From the NCBI GenBank assembly GCA_946527725.1, contig CAMMYM010000006.1:1-33848 (forward strand): a DNA stretch of 33,848 nt, given 5' to 3'. The notes beneath the pieces were generated by a model. The model did not search any database and was not told the origin of the DNA. It was given only the letters and a program-made list of their open reading frames with translations. This DNA is from an uncultured Clostridia bacterium. GTDB lineage: Bacteria; Bacillota; Clostridia; Christensenellales; Aristaeellaceae. Within the stretch, counting starts at the first letter, position 1, and each line of letters starts with the position of its first letter. The translations under genes and the position numbers were made by a program. Of this stretch, positions 8,504-16,666 are shown piece by piece.

Positions 8504-11500
8504 TGTTTGACGAAAAGAAACTGAAGGATCCGGGGTATTTCAGGGAAAACAGGCTTGATGCCCATTCGGACCATATGTGGTTTTTATCAGATGAGGAACA
8601 GGCGGCAGGTGAGTCATCCCTGCGGGTGAGCCTGAACGGGCAATGGAAGTTTTTCCATGCGCTGAACGGGAAACAGGTGATTCCAGGGTTTGAAGGGCCT
8701 GAGTATGATTGCCGCGGATGGGCGGATATCCAGGTGCCTGCGCATATCCAGCGGGAAGGATACGGGACGCCGCAGTACTGCAATACAGAGTATCCGTGGA
8801 CAGGGCACGAGACGCTCCTGCCCGGAGAGATTCCCGAACGGTTCAATCCCGTAGCCTGTTATGTGAAGTATTTTTTCCTGCCGGATCAGATGCTGGGGAA
8901 GCGCGTATTCATTTCTTTCCAGGGCGTTGAAAGCTGCGTCGCGGTGTGGCTGAACGGACAGTATATCGGTTTTTCCTCGGACAGTTTTACGCCCCATGAG
9001 TTCGAACTGACCGGCGCGCTGAAGGAAGGGGAGAACAAGCTGGCCTGCAGGGTGTACCGCTTCTGCGCGGGAAGCTGGCTCGAAGACCAGGACTTTCTGC
9101 GCTTCTCCGGCATTTTCCGGGATGTGGTGCTCTATGCTGTGCCCGAAGCGCATATCTGGGATCTGCAATACAATGCGGAACCGGATGGAAAGATGGAGAA
9201 CGGCGTGCTCCAGTGGAAGGCGAAAATCAGCGCACCGGCGAATACGGAACTGACTGTGAAGCTTTCTGACCGGGGAAAGGTACTGGCCGGGGAAGAGCGG
9301 GAAGTTTCCGGGGAAACAGAGATTTCCGGAACCCTGGATGTTGCGTGCCCGCAACTGTGGTCCGCGGAATCCCCGTATCTCTACGACCTGGAACTTCGGC
9401 TGAAAACGCCGGGCGGTTCGGAGGAAATTGTTCCTGCCCGTGCCGGCTTCAGGAAGATTGCCATCGTGGACAGTGTGATCCGGGTCAACGGCGTACGTGT
9501 GGTTTTCAAGGGTGTCAACCGGCATGATTTCTGCGGTGAAACCGGACGCGCTGTGACGGCGGAAAAGATCCGGCGGGACCTGCTCCTGATGAAACGGAAC
9601 AATATCAACGCTGTCCGGACCAGCCACTATCCGAACAGCAGCGTGCTTTATGCGCTGTGCGATGAGCTTGGGCTTTATGTGATCGACGAAAACAATATGG
9701 AAAGCCACGGCATGTGGGATATGCTTGTGAAAGGCAGGATCGGGAAGGACGAAATGTTCCCGGGCTGCCGGACGGAATGGGAACCGCTGCTGCTGGACCG
9801 GATCCGTTCCATGGCCGGAAGGGACCGGAACCATCCGAGCATCGTGATCTGGTCCTGCGGCAATGAAAGCCTGACAGGCACGGTAATCCTGGCAATGAGC
9901 CGGGAACTGAAGAAACTGGATCCAACCAGGCCGGTGCATTATGAAGGCGACCGCCACGTCGAGTGGATGGGCATGGGCGACCTGAGGATCCGGGAGATTA
10001 CGGATATTGAATCGGAAATGTATACTCCCGCAGATCAAATCCGCACTTACCTGAAAACGAATCGGGAAAAACCGTTCATCCTGTGCGAATATACCCACTC
10101 CATGGGCAATTCAAACGGAGCAATGCACAAGTATACGGAACTGGCTTATGAGGAAGAACTGTACCAGGGCGGGTTCATCTGGGATTTCATTGACCAGGCA
10201 ATGACCGCGCGGGACAGGTTCGGAAAGAAGACCCTGCTGTACGGAGGCGACTGGGATGACCGGCCGAATGACGGAATCTTTTGCGGCAACGGCATTGTCT
10301 TCGCTGACGGCGAAGCTACGCCGAAGCTGCAGGAGGTCAAGTACTGCTACCAGAACATCGTTGTGAAAGCGGATGCGGAGAAAATGACGGTTATTAACCG
10401 GCATATGTTCACATCCACTGCGGCATACCGCTGCGATGTAAAATTGGAGCGGGACGGGAAGGAATTGCTGCGGGAGACCGTGGAAACGAATGTACCGCCG
10501 CTTTCGGAAAAGACATACCCGCTGCCTTTCGGAAAGCAGACAGTTCCGGGCGAATATGCAGTGACGGTTTCCTTCCGGCTTCGGGAGGATACGCCGTGGG
10601 CGGAAGCAGGATATGAAACAGCTTTCGGCCAGGGAATATGGCAGGTTGTCGGTGAAAGGGCCTGCAGGAAGGCACCGGAACTTGAAATCAATGAAAACTC
10701 ATGGAATATCGGGATTCGCGGGGAGTCCTTCGAGGTGATGTTCAGCCGCGGCCTTGGTGCGATCGATTCGTACCGGTGGGGCGGAAAGGAATTGCTGAAG
10801 GCGCCGCTGCTGCCCAATTTCTGGCGCGCACCGACCAACAATGACCGGGGCAACCTTATGCCGCAGCGCTATGCCCAGTGGAAGATTGCCTCCCTGTATA
10901 CCCAAGCCGGACTGGAGCAGGCGTCTGCACGGAAGAACAGCGAGGTGCGCCCGGTGCGGGAAGCAGACGGCAGCGTGACTTTCTCCGTCGTATACGATCT
11001 TCCGACTTCGCCGAAGGCTGCCTGCACAATCGGCTACCGGGTGCATCCCTGCGGAAAAGTCGATGTGCAGATGGAATATGATCCTGTAAAGGAACTTGGT
11101 GAGATGCCGGAGTTCGGCATGCTGGCGAAACTGGACGCAGATTATGACAGGGTCCGTTTCTACGGCCTGGGCCCGGACGAAAACTATATCGACCGCCGGG
11201 AAGGTGCACGGCTTGGCATCTGGGAATACAGCGCGGAGGAGAACTTTACGCATTACCTGCTGCCGCAGGAATGCGGCAACCGTACCGGCGTTCGCTGGGC
11301 TGAAATCACGGATGACAAAGGGCAGGGGCTGAAGCTGTGGCTGAACGGCGGGGAATTTTCCGCACTGCCTTGGACACCCCACGAGATCGAAAACGCGGCC
11401 CATCGATTTGAATTGCCGCCGGTATGCTATACAGTGCTGAAGATGAGCAGCCGCCAGATGGGCGTCGGCGGTGATGACAGCTGGGGTGCACGGACGCATC

Positions 11501-11562
11501 CGGAATACCTGATCGACATTACCGGTCCGGTGAAGTTTGCTTTTTCCTTCAGGGGACTGTAA
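8503..11562 (+). CDS. Glycoside hydrolase family 2 beta-galactosidase, LacZ-like
   Basis: GRDRNHPSIVIWSCGNES acid/base motif, FILCEYTHSMGNSNG nucleophile motif, C-terminal LGAIDSYRWGGKELLKAPLLPNFWRAPTNNDRGN (small-chain domain). ATG overlaps the upstream stop (TGATG); ORF-track start 8425 is too early. Confidence 0.95.
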   Translation: MFDEKKLKDPGYFRENRLDAHSDHMWFLSDEEQAAGESSLRVSLNGQWKFFHALNGKQVIPGFEGPEYDCRGWADIQVPAHIQREGYGTPQYCNTEYPWTGHETLLPGEIPERFNPVACYVKYFFLPDQMLGKRVFISFQGVESCVAVWLNGQYIGFSSDSFTPHEFELTGALKEGENKLACRVYRFCAGSWLEDQDFLRFSGIFRDVVLYAVPEAHIWDLQYNAEPDGKMENGVLQWKAKISAPANTELTVKLSDRGKVLAGEEREVSGETEISGTLDVACPQLWSAESPYLYDLELRLKTPGGSEEIVPARAGFRKIAIVDSVIRVNGVRVVFKGVNRHDFCGETGRAVTAEKIRRDLLLMKRNNINAVRTSHYPNSSVLYALCDELGLYVIDENNMESHGMWDMLVKGRIGKDEMFPGCRTEWEPLLLDRIRSMAGRDRNHPSIVIWSCGNESLTGTVILAMSRELKKLDPTRPVHYEGDRHVEWMGMGDLRIREITDIESEMYTPADQIRTYLKTNREKPFILCEYTHSMGNSNGAMHKYTELAYEEELYQGGFIWDFIDQAMTARDRFGKKTLLYGGDWDDRPNDGIFCGNGIVFADGEATPKLQEVKYCYQNIVVKADAEKMTVINRHMFTSTAAYRCDVKLERDGKELLRETVETNVPPLSEKTYPLPFGKQTVPGEYAVTVSFRLREDTPWAEAGYETAFGQGIWQVVGERACRKAPELEINENSWNIGIRGESFEVMFSRGLGAIDSYRWGGKELLKAPLLPNFWRAPTNNDRGNLMPQRYAQWKIASLYTQAGLEQASARKNSEVRPVREADGSVTFSVVYDLPTSPKAACTIGYRVHPCGKVDVQMEYDPVKELGEMPEFGMLAKLDADYDRVRFYGLGPDENYIDRREGARLGIWEYSAEENFTHYLLPQECGNRTGVRWAEITDDKGQGLKLWLNGGEFSALPWTPHEIENAAHRFELPPVCYTVLKMSSRQMGVGGDDSWGARTHPEYLIDITGPVKFAFSFRGL

Positions 11563-11614
11563 GCCGGCAGGAACCGCCGGTTCAGTGAACCGGACACCAG
11601 GAATGGCCAAAACC

Positions 11615-11643
11615 GCAAAAAGCCGCTGAATGCGGCTTTTTGC
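11615..11643. terminator. Bidirectional terminator hairpin between convergent genes
   Basis: GCAAAAAGCCGC-TGAAT-GCGGCTTTTTGC: perfect 12-bp arms, 5-nt loop, T-run in the distal arm on both strands. Confidence 0.8.
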
Positions 11644-11728
11644 CTGTTCCGGGCCATTGATTCTGCAAGCGTGCCGGAGGTAAGATTCTCATAAACCGAC
11701 AGCATTTCAGGATCCGGGATGTCTGGAA

Positions 11729-13177
11729 TCAGTCGTCCAGGATAATGACCCGGGTGTGGTACGGCAGGTGGGTCCAGAGCCAGTAGCTGTTGACCGGGCA
11801 GTCCGCTGTGGCAAAGGGACTGATCCGGACGCAGCCATGGGAGGCTTTCTGCCCCAGCAGGGGCAGGTTTTTGCTGTAATCCTTCACGCTGTATGCCGCA
11901 TGGGGGATCCGGACGAAGCCGGTGCTGTGGATAATGTTTCCGCCCTGGTAGCGAAGCGGATACTCATAACGCATGCCGTCCTGGGCAAAATCGGGACTGA
12001 AATGCACGTCGGTCAGGAAGGCCCCGGGGGTTGTTTCCCGCCAGGGGTACCGATCCGTGGGAAGCCCGGTGGAGACCGGAATTGCACAGACCCGGGCACC
12101 GTCCTGATAAAGGGTCAGGGTCTGGGCTGCTTTGTCGACCAGTACACCATAGTGCGGAGCAGGAACGATTACAGTCAGCTTGTTGGCAGGGAACCAACCG
12201 GTAACCAGTGTGCCATTGGAATAATTGCCGGTACGCACCTGTGCCCAGCCGTCTTCCATGGACAGGATTTCCAGTGCCTGTGTCGCGCAGCAGGCCAGGC
12301 CGACGGAAGCACTGCGGGCGTTGGGGGATTCTTTCAGTTCAAACCTGCGGGAGGAACCGGTTTCATTGATGACCACCGAAGGCCTCATCATGATTTCCCA
12401 GATTTCTTCATCAGACATACCGCGTTCCGGGATGACGGGCCCTGTGACAGTTACAGCCGGTATTTCCGGTGAAGTTTCCGCAACGGTCAGCGGATACACA
12501 TGATCGAAATCCGGATTTGCTTTGGCATAAAGACGGACTGTATACTCACCCGGGGCAATTTGCCTGCGGTCCTTTCCCGTACCGTCCCAGCGGATAATAT
12601 CCCTGTCCGGATCCTTCATGGAGGCGGTGCAGGAATAAACGACCCTATTGCCCGCATCCCGAACTTCCATGACAACAGCACATTCGGACGGGACCCAGCA
12701 TTCCACAAACCAGTTTTCCCCATGATCCAGATAAAGCATATCAGAAGAGGGGAGCGCAAGGGCCAGCGCAGGAGCGAAGCCTTTGACCGAAAAGGGGACA
12801 GAGGCGGAATACTCCATACCGTTATCCGCCTTCAGGGTTATATCGAACTGATAAGGACCGCTCATCAGCCGTTCCCGGTTGGCGCCAAGGCCATCCCAGG
12901 AGAGTTTGTTTTCTCCTGCAGAAAGCGATTCCGTCCTGGCCAGCCAGGGGTTGCCCAGGCTGTCATGCAGAAGCAGCTCCGCATTTCCCGCGGCCGGGGC
13001 GGAAACTGTGATGGTGCAGGCTGAATAACCTTTGACTTCCTTTGGAACGGAAACGGAGAGGCTTCCGGGGGTTCCTTCCGGAATGGCCTGCGAGGATATA
13101 CAGGACAGTAAAAACAGGCACAGGAAAAAGGCCATGGCGCGGCAAAGCCGGGAAGCACCGGATCTGCTGTACGTCAT
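11729..13177 (-). CDS. Secreted L,D-transpeptidase (YkuD) with Ig/FlgD-like repeats and an SH3-like segment
   Basis: Signal-like N-terminus; two WDG-containing beta repeats (KLSWDGLGANRERLMSGPYQFDITLKADNG, IIRWDGTGKDRRQIAPGEYTVRLYAKANP); SH3b-like segment; HSTGF...ASHGCVRIS catalytic motif. Start at 13177 after GGAGGG. Confidence 0.9.
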   Translation of the reverse strand: MTYSRSGASRLCRAMAFFLCLFLLSCISSQAIPEGTPGSLSVSVPKEVKGYSACTITVSAPAAGNAELLLHDSLGNPWLARTESLSAGENKLSWDGLGANRERLMSGPYQFDITLKADNGMEYSASVPFSVKGFAPALALALPSSDMLYLDHGENWFVECWVPSECAVVMEVRDAGNRVVYSCTASMKDPDRDIIRWDGTGKDRRQIAPGEYTVRLYAKANPDFDHVYPLTVAETSPEIPAVTVTGPVIPERGMSDEEIWEIMMRPSVVINETGSSRRFELKESPNARSASVGLACCATQALEILSMEDGWAQVRTGNYSNGTLVTGWFPANKLTVIVPAPHYGVLVDKAAQTLTLYQDGARVCAIPVSTGLPTDRYPWRETTPGAFLTDVHFSPDFAQDGMRYEYPLRYQGGNIIHSTGFVRIPHAAYSVKDYSKNLPLLGQKASHGCVRISPFATADCPVNSYWLWTHLPYHTRVIILDD

Positions 13178-13226
13178 GGCCTCATCTCCCTCCTTCATGA
13201 ATCTGTGAAGAAAAAAGATTACGATA

Positions 13227-14249
13227 TCAGAAATCGAGAATACCGAGAATAATGATGCCGATGATAACCACAATAATGCATACATACTGTGACCGTTTCA
13301 GCTTTTCCTTCAGGATAAGCCGGCCAAGCAACACGGAAATGACGCAGTAGCTGGCTACCATAGGAGCTGCGACCACCGGATTCCGCGCCATCGCGAAGAC
13401 ATAGAACACCTGGCCGAATTCCTCACAGCAGGCAGCAATTGCTTTGGAGTGTTCGGATTTTGCAAAGGGATTGTAAGGTTTGCCTTCACGGATCCACAGG
13501 TAAATCCAGGCGGCAATGCCAGCCAGCAGGAAAGTCAGTCCGTACAGGATCAGCACATCAACTTCCCCAAGCTGGAGACCGACTTCTTCATCGAGGATAA
13601 TGCCGTCTGCAGAGGTGCCGAGGGTGTCAAAGAGGCAGTAGAGGATCGGGAAGATCAGTGCAAGCGCGCCGAAACGGTACTTCTTCTCCGGCGGATTCAG
13701 GCGACGTTCCTCTCGGGCAAGGCGCTGCTCAACAAAAGCAAGGGCGATGACGCCTGCAACGATCAGCACGACGGAAGCAATGATCAGTACAGCGGGATAA
13801 ACCTGCAGGCCAAGGATATTCAGGGGCTCTGCATCCTCTGACGCCTGGAAGAAATCCGCGAGGCTGTTCGCCTGGCCAGCAATCAGGAAATATACGGTCA
13901 TAAAGATGGCTGAAAGGCCGCCGGAAGCATTCTGCACGGGAGAAACAATGCTGACTTCCATATAGCGAAGGCCTGCGTAGCCAATGACCATGGATATGAT
14001 ATAGAAGAGCGAAGCGGGAGAATACTTTACAGCATTATCGACCAGTACGCCCAGTGACATGGGGGTTTTCAGCTCTTCATCAAAGGGGATTATCATCATT
14101 GCAATGGCGCAGGCGCCCATGACCAGGCCGACCCATACAGCAATCCGCAGATGAGAATACCGGTCATGCTCATTGGTTCCTTTTTTGTAGAACAGATCAG
14201 CGAATCCCCAACCCAGGACACAAATCAGCGCGAAGAAGAACCAACTCAT
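13227..14249 (-). CDS. EamA/DMT-type membrane transporter
   Basis: About ten hydrophobic segments; MSWFFFALICVLGWGFADLFYKKG N-terminus; C-terminal YCVISVLLGRLILKEKLKRSQYVCIIVVIIGIIILGIL. Confidence 0.75.
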   Translation of the reverse strand: MSWFFFALICVLGWGFADLFYKKGTNEHDRYSHLRIAVWVGLVMGACAIAMMIIPFDEELKTPMSLGVLVDNAVKYSPASLFYIISMVIGYAGLRYMEVSIVSPVQNASGGLSAIFMTVYFLIAGQANSLADFFQASEDAEPLNILGLQVYPAVLIIASVVLIVAGVIALAFVEQRLAREERRLNPPEKKYRFGALALIFPILYCLFDTLGTSADGIILDEEVGLQLGEVDVLILYGLTFLLAGIAAWIYLWIREGKPYNPFAKSEHSKAIAACCEEFGQVFYVFAMARNPVVAAPMVASYCVISVLLGRLILKEKLKRSQYVCIIVVIIGIIILGILDF

Positions 14250-14331
14250 CGGAACACTCACATCCGTTATCCAAAATCTGCACAAGTATAGCGAAAAAGT
14301 GCAGTTTTGGCAAGTTTTCAAATTGTTCCCC

Positions 14332-14360
14332 TTGCAAATCAAAATGCGTTCTGCTATAAT
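14332..14360 (+). promoter_or_regulatory. Promoter of the rpsF-ssb-rpsR operon
   Basis: TTGCAA (14332-14337), 17-bp spacer, TATAAT (14355-14360). Confidence 0.75.
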
Positions 14361-14379
14361 CCCTAATCGGCACATCCTT

Positions 14380-14398
14380 GCGCTGCGGAAAGCAGCGC
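14380..14398 (+). promoter_or_regulatory. rpsF 5'-leader hairpin
   Basis: GCGCTGC-GGAAA-GCAGCGC: perfect 7-bp arms, 19 nt after the -10 box. Confidence 0.6.
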
Positions 14399-14423
14399 CA
14401 ATAGTCCGTGAGGAGGTGAAAGA

Positions 14424-14873
14424 ATGATGAACAGGTATGAAATGATCTACATCATCGACACCGATCTGGAGGAAGCAGCCCGCAAGGAGCTGATCGAAAA
14501 GGTTTCCGCCCTGATCGAGAACAACGGTGGTGAGATCGAAAAGGTCGATGAAACATGGGGCAAGCGCCGCCTGGCCTATGCGATCGACTACAAGACCGAA
14601 GGCTGGTACGTGCTGGTGACCTTCAAGGCCCCCGCCGAACTGCCCCGCGAGCTCGAGCGTAACCTGCAGATCAACGAGAACGTGCTCCGTTATCTGGTGG
14701 TGAAGCTGGTGGAAAAGCGCTCTGCTGTCAAGCCCCGCGCCAACAAGCCCGCTCCCGTGGAAGCTCCTGCCGGGGAAGCTGCTCCTGCTGAAGAAGCCGC
14801 TCCTGCCGAGGAAGCCGCTCCCGCTGAGGAAGCTGCTCCCGCCGAAGCTGCTCCTGCCGCTGACGAACAGTAA
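14424..14873 (+). CDS. rpsF: 30S ribosomal protein S6 with a repetitive Ala/Pro/Glu C-terminal tail
   Basis: MNRYEMIYIIDTDLEEAARKELIEKVSALIENNGGEIEKVDETWGKRRLAYAIDYKTEGWYVLVTF; start of the canonical S6-SSB-S18 operon. Confidence 0.96.
   Translation: MMNRYEMIYIIDTDLEEAARKELIEKVSALIENNGGEIEKVDETWGKRRLAYAIDYKTEGWYVLVTFKAPAELPRELERNLQINENVLRYLVVKLVEKRSAVKPRANKPAPVEAPAGEAAPAEEAAPAEEAAPAEEAAPAEAAPAADEQ
14775..14858 (+). repeat. Coding 15-18-nt tandem repeat in the rpsF tail (EAAPAE units)
   Basis: Three 18-nt units encoding EAAPAE followed by two 15-nt units encoding EAAPA. Confidence 0.8.
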
Positions 14874-14893
14874 CCGCTGAGAGGATAGGAAAC

Positions 14894-15325
14894 ATGAATA
14901 AGCTGACGATTATCGGAAACCTGACCCGTGATCCCGAACTGCGTACCACAACCACCGGAGTGAATGTCTGCGACTTTACCGTTGCGGTGAACCGCAGGCA
15001 GCGCCGTGACGCACAGAACGGCCAGCCGGAAGCTGATTTTTTCCGGGTGTCCGCCTGGCGTGAACGCGGTGAACTCTGCGCCAAGTACCTTTCAAAAGGC
15101 CGTAAGGTATGCGTGGTCGGACCGGTCAGCGTCCGCACTTATACAGGCAGCGACGGGCAGACCCGTGCGAGCCTCGAAGTAACGGCAGATGAAGTGGAAT
15201 TCCTTTCTTCCAGGAATGATGCGGAAGCTGCGGGCAGCTACAGCGCCCCTGCTCCCGAAGTTCCTTCTGCAGAACCCCAGGCAGCCAGCTTCACAGCCGT
15301 GGAGACTGACGAGCTGCCTTTCTAA
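14894..15325 (+). CDS. ssb: Single-stranded DNA-binding protein
   Basis: MNKLTIIGNLTRDPELRTTTTGVNVCDFTVAVNRR...FFRVSAWRERGELCAKYLSKGRKVCVVGPVSVRTY; acidic tip ETDELPF. Confidence 0.96.
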   Translation: MNKLTIIGNLTRDPELRTTTTGVNVCDFTVAVNRRQRRDAQNGQPEADFFRVSAWRERGELCAKYLSKGRKVCVVGPVSVRTYTGSDGQTRASLEVTADEVEFLSSRNDAEAAGSYSAPAPEVPSAEPQAASFTAVETDELPF

Positions 15326-15349
15326 CGCTGAGTAAGGAGGTTAAGCCCT

Positions 15350-15607
15350 ATGTCTGAAGATCGTGGCGAAAGAAGGCCGCGCCCCCGCGGAGGACGCCGT
15401 CCCCGCAGGAAGGTTTGCACCTTCTGTGTCGATAAGATTGAGTTCATCGATTATAAGGATGTCAATCGCCTTCGCCGCTTCACCAATGAGCGCGGCAAGA
15501 TCCTGCCCCGCCGGATGAGCGGCAACTGTGCCAAGCATCAGCGTCAGCTGAGCGAGGCCATCAAGCGCGCACGTGCCATCGCGCTGATGCCCTACACAGT
15601 GGATTGA
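15350..15607 (+). CDS. rpsR: 30S ribosomal protein S18
   Basis: [63 protein letters not shown]. Confidence 0.97.
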   Translation: MSEDRGERRPRPRGGRRPRRKVCTFCVDKIEFIDYKDVNRLRRFTNERGKILPRRMSGNCAKHQRQLSEAIKRARAIALMPYTVD

Positions 15608-15609
15608 TT

Positions 15610-15656
15610 CCAAAGAAAAACTGTCCTGAGACAAGCTCAGGGCAGTTTTTCTTTGG
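15610..15656. terminator. Long terminator hairpin after rpsR
   Basis: CCAAAGAAAAACTG-T-CCTGAG-ACAAG-CTCAGG-G-CAGTTTTTCTTTGG: near-perfect 21-bp stem with 5-nt loop. Confidence 0.9.
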
Positions 15657-15692
15657 GAAAACGTGCCAAGGGGAACCCGTCCCTTTGCCACA

Positions 15693-15986
15693 TCAGGGAA
15701 TTTCGTAATCACAGGCGACGGAAGCGCTGCGCACTTCGTGCATGCGCTTTTTTACCGGCATATGTACGGGGTGGGTCTGGTAGGCGTCAAAGGCCTCCCG
15801 GCTGTCGAATTCAGTGATCAGCGCCAGGTCGTAGGATCTTTCGCTGTGCAGGAAGTCCGCACCGGCTTCCAGACTGACCATACCTTCGATTTTCCCCTTC
15901 ATTCCATAGAAGTTTTTCACCAGCTGGGGAATCTCATCCTTGAATTCATCCTTGATCTTGAACATCACAATGTGTCGGATCATCAT
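15693..15986 (-). CDS. Dabb family (stress-responsive A/B barrel) protein
   Basis: MIRHIVMFKIKDEF...SLEAGADFLHSERSYDLALITEFDSREAFDAYQTHPVHMPVKKRMHEVRSASVACDYE. Confidence 0.85.
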   Translation of the reverse strand: MMIRHIVMFKIKDEFKDEIPQLVKNFYGMKGKIEGMVSLEAGADFLHSERSYDLALITEFDSREAFDAYQTHPVHMPVKKRMHEVRSASVACDYEIP

Positions 15987-16596
15987 GAACCTCCTTTTTT
16001 CCTTCCGCTGTTTCCGGTGACGGATGAAGCCTGTTCCACGCCTGGACTGCGATCTCCGGAAGCAGGCTGTACAGGATCATCAGGTCACCGTTTTTCCGTT
16101 TCAGTGTTTTTTCATCGATCGGGATGTAGGTCAGGTCGTTTACATCCTCCTTTTTGGGGGCTTCGCCGACAAAAACATCCCACGCGGCCTCTTTCAGCGC
16201 TTCGCTTTCAGGCAGTGCACGGAGTTCGCGTTCCTTTTCCCTGGCTTTCCTTGCCGCTTCAACAATCCCGAGGATACCGCAGATGAGCGCTGCGATTCCG
16301 ACGAGGACGAAAACCCGCTGCCCGTTCAGGAACAGAAAGGCAACGGCTTCCGCAACGATTCCGGCAGCGAAGACAGCACCAAAGCAAAGAAGGGGTTTCC
16401 GCATCGCGCGGAATGGATGCAGGGACAGATCCAGCATGTTCCGCGCACAATGCTCACAGACTGCACTTTCCTTTTCGCTGCCCAGCGCCTGGACACGGCG
16501 TTCACCGCCAACGCCGCGGACATGGAGGGTACGGACCTCCAGCGCACGGACAGGATACGCGGCAGGATTGCCGCACCTGATGCATCGGTTATCCAT
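15946..16596 (-). CDS. Membrane protein with N-terminal CxxC and later CxxC motifs
   Basis: MDNRCIRCGNPA...SAVCEHCARNMLDLSLHPFRAMRKPLLCFGAVFAAGIVAEAVAFLFLNGQRVFVLVGIAALICGILGIVEA; family not recognised. Confidence 0.7.
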   Translation of the reverse strand: MDNRCIRCGNPAAYPVRALEVRTLHVRGVGGERRVQALGSEKESAVCEHCARNMLDLSLHPFRAMRKPLLCFGAVFAAGIVAEAVAFLFLNGQRVFVLVGIAALICGILGIVEAARKAREKERELRALPESEALKEAAWDVFVGEAPKKEDVNDLTYIPIDEKTLKRKNGDLMILYSLLPEIAVQAWNRLHPSPETAEGKKEVHDDPTHCDVQDQG

Positions 16597-16618
16597 AAGC
16601 TTTTTCTTCCGTAATAAA

Positions 16619-16645
16619 CGGCGGGGCAGTCTGGCTGTCCCGCCG
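16619..16645 (-). terminator. Terminator-like hairpin downstream of the 2HCT transporter gene
   Basis: CGGCGGGGCAG-TCTGG-CTGTCCCGCCG: 11-bp stem with one G.U pair. Confidence 0.6.
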
Positions 16646-16666
16646 AAAGGGCTCCTTTCAGGGATT

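Noticed and set aside
8614-10098. 494-aa minus-strand ORF antisense to the beta-galactosidase
   Set aside because: Overlaps a clear GH2 gene with intact catalytic motifs; no RBS or domain signature.
14370-14423. Canonical S6:S18-binding rpsF leader RNA
   Set aside because: A hairpin and a CCG near the SD are present, but I could not fit the known bulge/CCG architecture by eye. Only the hairpin is reported; an Rfam covariance search would decide.
14775-14858. Tandem repeat considered as a CRISPR-like or intergenic repeat
   Set aside because: The repeat is in frame inside rpsF, with codon-level degeneracy and no spacers; it encodes the S6 tail.
15610-15656. Long perfect hairpin considered as a small RNA or MITE
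   Set aside because: A single copy in the window, directly after rpsR and with T-rich arm: best explained as an intrinsic terminator.
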